Source of the DNA: a candidate division WWE3 bacterium RIFOXYC2_FULL_42_13
GTDB lineage: Bacteria > Patescibacteriota > WWE3 > UBA101185 > UBA10185
Direction: 5' to 3'
NCBI GenBank assembly: GCA_001773255.1
Contig: MEWF01000027.1
Span: 1,679-17,916, forward strand
DNA length: 16,238 nucleotides
Position numbers and translations under genes: made by a program. Under the pieces are notes generated by a model. That model searched no databases. It was not told where the DNA came from and saw nothing but the letters and a program-made list of their open reading frames with translations. Below, piece by piece: positions 1 to 5,738 of this stretch. The first letter of the stretch is position 1. The number at the start of each line of letters is the position of its first letter.

Positions 1-1197
1 ACTGTCGTGAAAGCCTTTGACACTTTGGATTTTGGCGATAAAGAACTTCCCGGCAAAAAAATAGTTCCCAGGATAACTGCCGCGGAGGTTGAGGCTTTAC
101 TACCTCAGACGGAAAAAATAATAAACAACGAGATCACGGTTAAAGACGGGGATAAGACATGGAAATTAACATCGGAACAGCTTCTGGGATACTTAATTTT
201 TCAGCGCGACAAAGAAAAGAATAATGTCGAACTCGAACTGTCGGAACCCCGGTTGGAAGCGTTCGTGGAAGAACTTGAGCAGGAGGTAAATCAGTTGCCC
301 CGCGGTCAAGTTACAAGCATGGAAGGCAAGAAGGTGACCGGTTTTAAAATAATTAAAGAGGGCAGTGAGCTGGATAAGGGAAATTTTATCGCCACTTTTC
401 GGGATGCCTATTTCAACTCAAAAAAAATGGTAGAAATTTCTAAGATCTCGGTTTCAGGTCCGCCGGACAAAGAGAAATACGGAATCCTCGAACTACTGGG
501 CGAGGGGTCTTCTACTTACAAGGGATCGGCGACAGGTCGTATTCACAACCTGTCTTTAGCCGCGGAGAGGACGAGCGGAGTATTGGTCGCACCGGGGGCT
601 ACCTATTCGATGAATAACTCTATCGGCGACATCAGCGCGGCAACCGGATATGACGTGGCCTATATTATTAAAGATGGTAGAACAGTTTTAGGCTCGGGAG
701 GCGGGGTTTGTCAGACTTCAACCACCCTGTTTAGGGCAGTTTTGAATTCCGGATTACCTATTGTCATGAGATACCCTCACGCTTATAGGGTCAGTTATTA
801 TGAGCAGGATCAACCGGTGGGATTTGACGCCGCAATATACCAACCCTCATGGGATTTCAGATTTAAAAACGACACCGAGCATTACGTTTTAGTGCAATCT
901 GAAGTTGACCCCGCAAACTATACTTTAAAATTTCAGATTTTCGGAACCTCCGATGGCAGAAAAGTGGAAATCACCGAACCTGTGGTAACCGGTCAGACTC
1001 CTCCCCCTCCTGCGTTATACCAGGACGACCCGACGTTGGCCAAGGGTGTTACGAAACAAGTTGATTTCCCCGCATGGGGCGCGAAGGTAACCTATTCCAG
1101 AACGGTTACCAGGGATGGAGAAGAATTGTTCGTGGATAATTTTGCGGGTAGATATCAGCCGTGGCGCGCGGTGTATTTGGTGGGGACGAAAGAGTAG
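1..1197 (+). CDS. VanW family protein, 5'-truncated by window edge
   Basis: The frame is open to base 1, so the N terminus, probably a membrane anchor, lies outside the window; the GTG at 7 is not a convincing start. The first ~115 visible residues resemble the peptidoglycan-binding-like repeat (PG_binding_4) that commonly precedes VanW domains, including the phrase KKVTGFKIIKEGSELD. Residues ~165-300 are a VanW domain: GSATGRIHNLSLAAERTSG, then the hallmark GSGGGVCQTSTTLFRAVL and YPHAYRVSYY. The C-terminal ~80 residues (DPTLAKGVTKQVDFPAWG...) resemble the G5-like tail usual after VanW. Proteins of this architecture are envelope proteins linked to the cell wall; a catalytic role is not established. 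It ends in TAG 54 bp before the XRE gene and shows no terminator of its own. Confidence 0.9.
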   Translation, partial: TVVKAFDTLDFGDKELPGKKIVPRITAAEVEALLPQTEKIINNEITVKDGDKTWKLTSEQLLGYLIFQRDKEKNNVELELSEPRLEAFVEELEQEVNQLPRGQVTSMEGKKVTGFKIIKEGSELDKGNFIATFRDAYFNSKKMVEISKISVSGPPDKEKYGILELLGEGSSTYKGSATGRIHNLSLAAERTSGVLVAPGATYSMNNSIGDISAATGYDVAYIIKDGRTVLGSGGGVCQTSTTLFRAVLNSGLPIVMRYPHAYRVSYYEQDQPVGFDAAIYQPSWDFRFKNDTEHYVLVQSEVDPANYTLKFQIFGTSDGRKVEITEPVVTGQTPPPPALYQDDPTLAKGVTKQVDFPAWGAKVTYSRTVTRDGEELFVDNFAGRYQPWRAVYLVGTKE

Positions 1198-1211
1198 CTT
1201 CTAATCTAGTC

Positions 1212-1240
1212 TTGACCTCTTATATCTTATAAGATATCAT
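1212..1240 (+). promoter_or_regulatory. Promoter of the XRE gene with an overlapping 16-bp palindromic operator
   Basis: The -35 box is TTGACC (1212-1217) and the -10 box is TATCAT (1235-1240), with a 17-bp spacer. Bases 1222-1237 form the perfect palindrome ATATCTTATAAGATAT, which covers most of the spacer and the start of the -10 box. That is the typical place for an autorepressor of the HigA/XRE type to bind. Transcription would start near 1247, about 5 nt before the ATG at 1252, and no Shine-Dalgarno is present, so the mRNA is probably close to leaderless. Box positions are seen directly; repression by the downstream protein is inferred. Confidence 0.7.
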
Positions 1241-1251
1241 CTCTTTAGCTT

Positions 1252-1530
1252 ATGAAAGCGATTACTCTTAATGATTATTTTAAAATACAGATGAAAGATC
1301 CTTTGTTTAAGAAAGAATGGGATAATAGTGAGGCGGCATCCCAAGTAACAAAGGCTCTGATTGAATCTAGGCTAAAAGGAAATGTGTCGCAAAGAGAACT
1401 TGCAAGAAGAGCGGGTACAACTCAAGCAGTGATTTCGAGAATTGAGAATATGTCGGTAAGCCCTTCGATTAAAATGTTAGAACGTATAGCACGCTCAATA
1501 GGTAAAAAACTTGAAATTAAGTTTAATTAA
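1252..1530 (+). CDS. XRE-family helix-turn-helix regulator (HigA-type antitoxin-like), orphan
   Basis: This 92-residue protein has an N-terminal extension (residues 1-40, with FKKEWDNSEAASQVTKALIESR) followed by a Cro/C1-type HTH at ~45-80. The HTH contains VSQRELARRAGTTQAVISRIE and the trailing helix SPSIKMLERIARSIGKKLEI. The length and the extension match HigA-type antitoxins of HigBA modules. No toxin gene accompanies it: upstream is vanW and downstream is a convergent membrane-protein gene. It is therefore either a solitary antitoxin remnant or a small stand-alone repressor. The palindrome in its promoter suggests negative autoregulation. The HTH assignment is firm; the antitoxin ancestry is inferred. 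Confidence 0.88.
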   Translation: MKAITLNDYFKIQMKDPLFKKEWDNSEAASQVTKALIESRLKGNVSQRELARRAGTTQAVISRIENMSVSPSIKMLERIARSIGKKLEIKFN

Positions 1531-1556
1531 AGGTTTTTGTTACCTCGTTTAATGTT

Positions 1557-1973
1557 TTAACGTTTCGACATTTTCAGACTAACAATAGTGTACTCATCAT
1601 CAGGCTGTCGCGTAATCGTTACAGTGGCCAGAAGATCTTGGTCATTGTAGGTTGTTACATAAATACCGTTCTTTCTTTTATCCGATTCCGGAGTCCAGTT
1701 TTTTTCACTGAAAACGTTTTGATAAAATGTCATCACTTCCTCGGGAGATTTTTTTGTCTGAAAAGTTGTTTGGGTCGAATTAAGAGTTATGCTTGTGGAA
1801 ATTCTCTCCGAACTTATCGGCATCGGAAGTTCTGATTCCTGTGATATTGCCACACCTTTCACATCTCCGTTTTGGATTTTGGGATTGTAATGTGTGAAAC
1901 CGGCGTAACTTCCGGCAAAGGCAAATATTAAAACTACAAGTATAGGTATCAACTTTTTAAAATCTCCGGGCAT
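1557..1973 (-). CDS. Small membrane-anchored protein of unknown function
   Basis: This 138-residue protein has a single N-terminal membrane segment (~8-25, LIPILVVLIFAFAGSYAGF) and an extracytoplasmic remainder. Residues ~75-135 form a compact alpha/beta-looking domain that opens with KSPEEVMTFYQNVFSEKNW and ends in alternating strands (LLATVTITRQ, YTIVSLKMS). This pattern recurs in small anchored proteins of CPR bacteria without known function. No cysteine of a lipobox is visible, so it is anchored by the helix rather than as a lipoprotein. It is convergent with the XRE gene, with 26 bp between the two stops. No function can be assigned. Confidence 0.8.
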   Translation of the reverse strand: MPGDFKKLIPILVVLIFAFAGSYAGFTHYNPKIQNGDVKGVAISQESELPMPISSERISTSITLNSTQTTFQTKKSPEEVMTFYQNVFSEKNWTPESDKRKNGIYVTTYNDQDLLATVTITRQPDDEYTIVSLKMSKR

Positions 1974-1984
1974 TTTGTAAACTT

Positions 1985-2000
1985 ATTATACACGATTATA
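1985..2000 (-). promoter_or_regulatory. Tandem TATAAT -10-like boxes upstream of the 1973 gene
   Basis: On the minus strand two perfect TATAAT hexamers lie at 1995-2000 and 1985-1990. The nearer one would start transcription only about 5 nt before the ATG at 1973, again a near-leaderless arrangement with no Shine-Dalgarno. No convincing -35 box is seen at 16-18 bp from either hexamer, which keeps confidence low. Confidence 0.35.
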
Positions 2001-2022
2001 GGTTTCCGGTTGCCGGAGCGGG

Positions 2023-2051
2023 TTGGTAAAAGACGGTTTTATTGGTAGAAT
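2023..2051 (+). promoter_or_regulatory. Promoter of tRNA-Glu
   Basis: TTGGTA (2023-2028) and TAGAAT (2046-2051) are spaced by 17 bp. The predicted start near 2058 leaves a ~43-nt 5' leader to be processed off the tRNA that begins at 2101. Confidence 0.6.
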
Positions 2052-2100
2052 TTGAAAGATTTATGCGCCTTGTAGCCGAGCAGGCAATTGTTGCAGGCCT

Positions 2101-2175
2101 GGCCCCATCGTCTAACGGTTAGGACGACGGATTCTCATTCCGTAAATCGGGGTTCGATTCCCCGTGGGGTCACCA
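2101..2175 (+). tRNA. tRNA-Glu (anticodon CTC), CCA encoded
   Basis: A full cloverleaf can be drawn. The acceptor stem GGCCCCA (2101-2107) pairs with TGGGGTC (2165-2171), with one G-U pair. The anticodon stem ACGGA/TCCGT (2127-2131/2139-2143) encloses the loop TTCTCAT with anticodon CTC at 2134-2136, reading GAG. The T arm is CGGGG TTCGATT CCCCG. The discriminator is A (2172), and CCA follows at 2173-2175, so the tail is genome-encoded. The glutamate identity follows from the anticodon and the general likeness to bacterial tRNA-Glu. The last 19 bases of the gene recur at 2300-2318. Confidence 0.97.
2157..2175 (+). repeat. Direct repeat copy 1: 3' end of tRNA-Glu
   Basis: The 19 bases ATTCCCCGTGGGGTCACCA (T-arm 3' half, acceptor 3' strand, CCA) are repeated exactly at 2300-2318, 143 bp downstream. 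A repeat of a tRNA 3' end is the usual mark of tRNA-targeted site-specific integration. Confidence 0.85.
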
Positions 2176-2179
2176 GAAA

Positions 2180-2211
2180 AGCGGGTATCACTTTGTGGTA
2201 ACCGCTTTTTT
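2180..2211 (+). terminator. Intrinsic terminator of tRNA-Glu
   Basis: AGCGGGTATCAC (2180-2191) pairs with GTGGTAACCGCT (2195-2206) around a 3-nt loop, with wobble pairs or mismatches at two positions. It runs into TTTTTT (2206-2211). It lies 5 nt after the encoded CCA. Confidence 0.8.
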
Positions 2212-2238
2212 GTGTCTCATGGGAAGTGAAGAAACATT

Positions 2239-2295
2239 ACTTTGTAGGGTTCGACAATTCTGCGAGCGAAGCGAGTGGAATTGCTTTTACGAAGT
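2239..2295. repeat. Imperfect long hairpin between the two tRNA 3'-end copies
   Basis: ACTTTGT (2239-2245) pairs with ACGAAGT (2289-2295) with one wobble. CAATTC (2255-2260) pairs perfectly with GAATTG (2278-2283). The apical part carries the direct repeat GCGAG (2262-2266 and 2271-2275) separated by CGAA. No open reading frame with coding character covers it. It may be a small palindromic or MITE-like insertion, or simply a transcript hairpin. Confidence 0.45.
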
Positions 2296-2299
2296 CAAA

Positions 2300-2318
2300 A
2301 TTCCCCGTGGGGTCACCA
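2300..2318 (+). repeat. Direct repeat copy 2: detached 3' end of tRNA-Glu
   Basis: This is an exact copy of the last 19 bases of the tRNA, including CCA. The sequence just upstream of it (CGAAGTCAAA) does not resemble the rest of the tRNA, so this is not simply a decayed second tRNA. Together with copy 1 it brackets 124 bp holding the tRNA terminator and a hairpin but no gene. Confidence 0.85.
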
Positions 2319-2349
2319 TCCTAGAAGTTTCGATATTTACTTCCCTCTC

Positions 2350-2380
2350 TTGGGGTATTTTAATTTTTATATCGTATAAT
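2350..2380 (+). promoter_or_regulatory. Promoter upstream of the structured RNA / SGNH gene
   Basis: There is a perfect TATAAT at 2375-2380. The -35 match is poor: TTGGGG at 2350-2355 with a 19-bp spacer. The predicted start at about 2387 lies just 5' of the first stem of the inverted-repeat cluster (2393), so the promoter would transcribe exactly the structured region. Confidence 0.55.
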
Positions 2381-2386
2381 ATACTT

Positions 2387-2512
2387 ACAATTTATTCCGC
2401 GGCGAAAAATTAAATCCACTTTTGGATGAGTGGTGCGTAAAACCCAAAAAGGGGCTACCCTCTCGGGTTTTACGCTTCGCCGCGGAATACTACAAGGGTA
2501 GTCCCTTTTTTG
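2387..2512 (+). ncRNA. Candidate structured RNA or attenuator with interleaved hairpins
   Basis: Four helices can be read off. Stem C: 2393-2406 (TATTCCGCGGCGAA) with 2476-2489, 14 perfect bp. Stem D: CCACT 2416-2420 with AGTGG 2429-2433. Stem A: GCGTAAAACCC 2435-2445 with 2465-2475, 11 perfect bp. Stem B: AAAAAGGGGCTACCCT 2446-2461 with 2495-2510, 16 bp with one G-U, ending in a T-run. C encloses D and A as a tidy three-way junction in which A and C abut without a spacer. B crosses both, since its 5' strand is the loop of A and its 3' strand lies after C. The RNA can therefore fold either as the C/A/D junction or as the B terminator, or partly as a pseudoknot. I do not recognise it as a known riboswitch, ribozyme, 6S, SRP or tmRNA. 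Pairing is seen directly; RNA function is inferred. Confidence 0.6.
2446..2511 (+). terminator. Terminator hairpin of the structured RNA (stem B)
   Basis: The 16-bp stem 2446-2461/2495-2510 has five A's on its 5' side and six T's (2506-2511) on its 3' side, so it could act in both directions. The 33-nt loop carries the 3' strands of stems A and C. A second small palindrome, TTTTGAAC/GTTCAAAA (2508-2515/2520-2527), follows at once. The SGNH start codon is 33 bp downstream. Confidence 0.65.
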
Positions 2513-2544
2513 AACGCATGTTCAAAATATGAGACGTAGATATA

Positions 2545-3276
2545 TTGATAAAAACTCTATTAACACGCAACTATTTATATCTATTGATATTAGTATTGTT
2601 GATTTCTAACATTTTCTTTGCCAGTAAAAGTGCTCTATGTTGCGCGCAGAAAACTATAAATGAATACGCTGGTGCAGATGTTGGTGGCTTGGCTAACGAC
2701 TTTATACCAACCCAAGTTTATATTTTGGGAGATAGTTTAACCGTGGGTTTTGGATCAAGCGGCAGTAACATGGTGGACAAATTAAGCTCCATGCTCGGGC
2801 CTGCATGGGAGATACGTAATCGTGGCGTTGGCAGAAACACTACAGCGCAAATGTTCGCAAGGTTGGATAGAGATATCCTGGCGCCACATAACGCTAGGTA
2901 TGTGATAGTTTGGGGTGGCACCAACGATGTTTACCAAAATGTACCACCCGGTGAAACTGAAAGTAATTTGCAGGCAATTTATACCGCCCTCCACAACGAG
3001 GGGATTAAAGTTGTATCTGTAAATATTCCGCCATCAAAATTATCGCCAACATGGACACAGGAAATACAGAATACAGTAGATGAGATTAACATGTGGATAG
3101 TCAATTCGGCTCAGAATATAGATTTTAAAGTAGACATATATAAAGCCCTTGAGAATCCGGGTATGGAGGATTCGTTACTTCCTATCTACCATGGAGGTGA
3201 TTTCCTTCATCTGAACGAGTCAGGATACTTTTTTGTTGGTGAGTCAATATACGAAGCTGTTGACTGGAAACCATGA
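2545..3276 (+). CDS. Membrane-anchored or secreted SGNH/GDSL-type hydrolase
   Basis: This is a 243-residue serine esterase or lipase-like protein of the SGNH superfamily. The N-terminal hydrophobic segment (~10-28, YLYLLILVLLISNIFFAS) is a signal or anchor, so the enzyme acts outside the membrane. Block I is YILGDSLTVGFG with the nucleophile Ser64. Block II is RGVGRNTT (~93-100). Block III is WGGTNDVY (~123-130), with the oxyanion-hole Gly and Asn. Block V is D219-FL-H222, the catalytic Asp/His pair. The start is TTG, the only plausible initiator that keeps the hydrophobic segment: the in-frame ATG at 2518 runs into a stop at 2530. The substrate cannot be read; acyl groups on glycans or lipids are typical for the family. 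The gene follows a terminator-like hairpin, so expression may require read-through. Confidence 0.88.
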   Translation: MIKTLLTRNYLYLLILVLLISNIFFASKSALCCAQKTINEYAGADVGGLANDFIPTQVYILGDSLTVGFGSSGSNMVDKLSSMLGPAWEIRNRGVGRNTTAQMFARLDRDILAPHNARYVIVWGGTNDVYQNVPPGETESNLQAIYTALHNEGIKVVSVNIPPSKLSPTWTQEIQNTVDEINMWIVNSAQNIDFKVDIYKALENPGMEDSLLPIYHGGDFLHLNESGYFFVGESIYEAVDWKP

Positions 3277-3310
3277 AACCGGATAAAAATGTTTTGCACC
3301 TAACTAGACC

Positions 3311-3709
3311 TCAAGTACGGCTATTTTCCCACTCCTGCATCCAGTTGGTAACTGGTCTTTTGGGTATATATCCTGTCTGAGGTGCGGGTGGGGTAGGTGA
3401 ATCGGTTTCCTCTTCTCCTATCCGCTTCTTTTCTTCCCGGTTTCTGTGTGCAATTTCGAGCTGGGTTCTCATTCTAGCCACTTCCTTGTCGAACAAGTCC
3501 GAAGGGTAACCTTCCGGGTAAAGAGTTCTGAGTTTGTTTTCGGTTGCTCTCGTAACTATCTCACCGTCGGAAACTTCCTTACTTTTTGTTTCTTCAGCGA
3601 GTTCTTTATACGCATTTCTTAATTCCTGCAATGCCAACGGATTTTGATGGGTATCAAAATAACTCTCTTTTGTTTCGACCGGTTGTACTGTTTCGGTATT
3701 TCCTGCCAT
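3311..3709 (-). CDS. Small charged protein of unknown function
   Basis: This 132-residue, highly charged protein starts at the ATG at 3709, one base after the stop of the upstream DUF4349 gene. A start further upstream would overlap that gene. It has no membrane segment. The central part (~25-100) is helical, with many Glu/Lys/Arg residues (LALQELRNAYKELAEETKSK, VARMRTQLEIAHRNREEKKR). A Pro-rich linker (~103-112, DSPTPPAPQ) leads to the tail PVTNWMQEWENSRT. It is the last gene of the minus-strand cluster and probably translationally coupled to DUF4349. I do not recognise a family. Confidence 0.72.
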   Translation of the reverse strand: MAGNTETVQPVETKESYFDTHQNPLALQELRNAYKELAEETKSKEVSDGEIVTRATENKLRTLYPEGYPSDLFDKEVARMRTQLEIAHRNREEKKRIGEEETDSPTPPAPQTGYIPKRPVTNWMQEWENSRT

Positions 3710-3710
3710 T

Positions 3711-4622
3711 TTATTGGGTAACGGGGGGTCGTTTGCGGAAAACCCTTTTAATAATAAGTAATACACCAACCGCCCCTAAAATTATTGGCAAATATACCGC
3801 AAACCATATTACGAACGAACCGGCATCCTGCAATGTTCCCAGCATAGATCTGACTGCCTGTTTAAATATCACTTCAGGCCTCCACGATTGCGCGGGCGTG
3901 TAAGGCAAACCAAGTTCGTCGGTTGAGACGTAGATAGTGAGCTTGCTTGTTTTGGTCGTCCCGTCCATGTACAACAACTGTCCTTTGTAAGAATCTATTT
4001 GGTCCTGAATCTGGTCCAATGCTTGTTGAACGGTTAACATTTCGTTTACCGTTGTGGCCTTGTCCAGTATCGCCAACATACGTGCCCTTTGTGCTTCCAG
4101 ATCGCTCAGACGTCTTTCAATGTCTATGTATTGGTCGGTGACGTCACGTCCGTCTACGTTTTCGGAGACAACTTTAACTGCAACACTTCTGAGATACTTT
4201 GACATCTCCTCGATTTTTTCCGAAGGAACTCTAATTTGAAGCACGGCGTTTTCTCCAAATTCTGTTCTGTTAATGTTCGTGTTTACCATGTAGCCCGCCA
4301 TGAGAAGGGTTCTTTCTTTTATCATCTCAACTGTTCCGGTTACATCTTTTACGAGCAGAGAAAAGTTCGAATCGATAGCCACTTTTCTGTTTACAATGCC
4401 GGGTTGTGGAGCGGCTTCACGGTACATGTATGGTGTATCATTTATTCCCATCATCGGTGCCCCTCCATAAGAACCTACGGCGTAACTTTGATCTGATACA
4501 CTTATTGAACTTCCTTTAAGCAAAGTTCTCGGAATGGAATTAATTAACAGCCATACTGCAACAAGTACAACAAAAGTGAGAAGCTTGTTCTTTTTTATCC
4601 AATCAATAATTTTATTTACCAT
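3711..4622 (-). CDS. DUF4349 family membrane protein
   Basis: This is a 303-residue protein. A membrane segment at ~13-30 (LLTFVVLVAVWLLINSI) is followed by an extracytoplasmic region. From ~78 it matches DUF4349: RKVAIDSNFSLLVKDVTGTVEMI, GYMVNTNINRT, LQIRVPSEKIEEM, and the diagnostic GRDVTDQYIDIERRLSDLEAQ. That leads into a coiled coil (~165-215) and a final strand block (KTSKLTIYVST). A second membrane helix (~270-292) and a basic cytoplasmic tail (KRVFRKRPP) end the protein. DUF4349 proteins are putative envelope lipoproteins or anchored proteins of unknown function. The order anchor, domain, coiled coil, TM is usual for the family, and the length is typical. Confidence 0.88.
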   Translation of the reverse strand: MVNKIIDWIKKNKLLTFVVLVAVWLLINSIPRTLLKGSSISVSDQSYAVGSYGGAPMMGINDTPYMYREAAPQPGIVNRKVAIDSNFSLLVKDVTGTVEMIKERTLLMAGYMVNTNINRTEFGENAVLQIRVPSEKIEEMSKYLRSVAVKVVSENVDGRDVTDQYIDIERRLSDLEAQRARMLAILDKATTVNEMLTVQQALDQIQDQIDSYKGQLLYMDGTTKTSKLTIYVSTDELGLPYTPAQSWRPEVIFKQAVRSMLGTLQDAGSFVIWFAVYLPIILGAVGVLLIIKRVFRKRPPVTQ

Positions 4623-4681
4623 GAGTTAATCTTCATACGAGGGTAATTCTGTGTCAAGGCATCGGGCTTGTTCAACGAAAA

Positions 4682-4975
4682 TCACAGCCACTTCTTTTTA
4701 GGAATATCCCTAACGCGTTCTACAGGAGTGGATCGACTTTTCTTAACGATTTTCTTCTCGGGTTTCCTGGTGAGGTGTTCTATCTCTTTTAGCGTAGCGA
4801 AAATTCTGGCCGTAATAAGTTCTTCTTGCGAGACCCAATAATCGTAGGCAAAGTTCTCTCTCAGATCTTTGTTTTCCTCGGCGGCCAGACCTTTTTCAAA
4901 CGAAGCTTCTTCCAGTTTTTTGCGTTGTTCGGTCAGGCGTTCCCGGAGCCGATCCACTTTTTCTTCAATATTCAT
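4682..4975 (-). CDS. Gre-factor-like coiled-coil-only protein
   Basis: This is a 97-residue protein from the ATG at 4975; the open frame continues upstream into the methyltransferase gene but has no need to. Residues ~1-68 look like the N-terminal coiled-coil hairpin of GreA/GreB. The stretch DLRENFAYDYWVSQEELI, continued by TARIF to about residue 60, aligns without gaps to the GreA tip and second helix (consensus DLKENAEYxxAxEQQ...RI). It keeps an Asp37-x-x-Glu40-Asn spacing that matches the catalytic acidic pair of Gre factors. The C-terminal FKBP-like domain that docks Gre on RNA polymerase is absent; a basic tail (KKIVKKSRSTPVERVRDIPKKKWL region) replaces it. It could be a secondary-channel RNA polymerase regulator, or an unrelated coiled coil that resembles Gre by chance. 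Confidence 0.65.
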   Translation of the reverse strand: MNIEEKVDRLRERLTEQRKKLEEASFEKGLAAEENKDLRENFAYDYWVSQEELITARIFATLKEIEHLTRKPEKKIVKKSRSTPVERVRDIPKKKWL

Positions 4976-5012
4976 AAACGGAATTTTAGCATGTAATCTG
5001 CTTGCAGGGAGT

Positions 5013-5738
5013 CTAGATAAGTTTAAAGCTGTGCAGGACAATACCCGTCGCTATGCTCAGGTTTAGCGAGTCTATTTCGGAAGAGAAGTTTATTTTAATG
5101 TTCTCCCCCAGCTGTAGTTCTTTTGCCGAGAATCCGGAGGACTCGCTCCCGAAGACGAAAGAGCTTTTTTTGACAGCCACCGTATTTTTTTGAATCAACT
5201 CCTCCAAAGTAACCGCGCTCTTCGGGGTGAACAGATAAAGCTTCCTCTCGTACTTTGACACATAATCGGCAAGTTTATCGAAATATTCGAAGTTTATTGT
5301 GAACACACTTCCCATCGATGCCCTGATTACTTTCGGATCAAATATGTCTACGGCGGGACGTATTAAGGCAAGGTTTTTATACCCGAATGCATGCATCGTC
5401 CTGATTATTGTTCCTAAATTTCCCATATTCTCAGGATTTACCAGAACGACGTGGGGTTTATTATCCGACAAAGGCGAGAAATATTTGGAAAAACGGGCAC
5501 CGGCATAAACATTTTCTTTTCCGGAAAGTCTTAATAAAACTTTCTGTCCTTCTTCGACTCTCACATTATTTTTATTGGCGAGTTTAATAATCTCTTTAAC
5601 TCCAAGATTGTTTTGTCCTTTCGGGTTGACGAAGATCTCAATGATGCTTTCAGGTTTGTACTTGAACAGTTCGATAGTAGGGTAGACACCAAGACAATAG
5701 GAGTTCGATTGATTTTTGTCGTAGTTTTTTAATTTCAC
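5013..5738 (-). CDS. SpoU/TrmH-family rRNA/tRNA 2'-O-methyltransferase
   Basis: This 241-residue SPOUT enzyme transfers a methyl group from SAM to a ribose 2'-OH in rRNA or tRNA. The N-terminal ~90 residues are a substrate-binding L30e-like region (IEIFVNPKGQNNLGVKEIIKLANKNNVRV). The knotted catalytic domain shows all three SpoU motifs: motif 1 NPENMGNLGTIIRTMHAFGY (~101-120, conserved Asn and Arg113), motif 2 FVFGSESSGFS (~194-204) and motif 3 INFSSEIDSLNLSIATGIVL (~216-235). The RNA target cannot be told from sequence. The start is GTG and overlaps the upstream stop by four bases (GTGA, 5735-5738), so translation is likely coupled. It is followed by the Gre-like gene after 37 nt. Confidence 0.93.
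   Translation of the reverse strand: MKLKNYDKNQSNSYCLGVYPTIELFKYKPESIIEIFVNPKGQNNLGVKEIIKLANKNNVRVEEGQKVLLRLSGKENVYAGARFSKYFSPLSDNKPHVVLVNPENMGNLGTIIRTMHAFGYKNLALIRPAVDIFDPKVIRASMGSVFTINFEYFDKLADYVSKYERKLYLFTPKSAVTLEELIQKNTVAVKKSSFVFGSESSGFSAKELQLGENIKINFSSEIDSLNLSIATGIVLHSFKLI

Noticed and set aside
2195..2413. A 72-codon plus-strand frame between tRNA-Glu and the SGNH gene
   Set aside because: It runs through the tRNA terminator, the second tRNA 3'-end copy and the -10 box of the structured RNA. Its composition is not protein-like and it has no ribosome binding site.
2393..2511. Hammerhead or twister ribozyme in the inverted-repeat cluster
   Set aside because: GGATGAG at 2424-2430 only resembles the hammerhead CTGATGAG, and no CGAAAC core follows. 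No twister core bases are found.
4632..4657. Promoter for the DUF4349 gene on the minus strand (TTGACA at 4652-4657)
   Set aside because: The only -10-like hexamer (TATGAA, 4632-4637) is 14 bp away, too close for a normal promoter.
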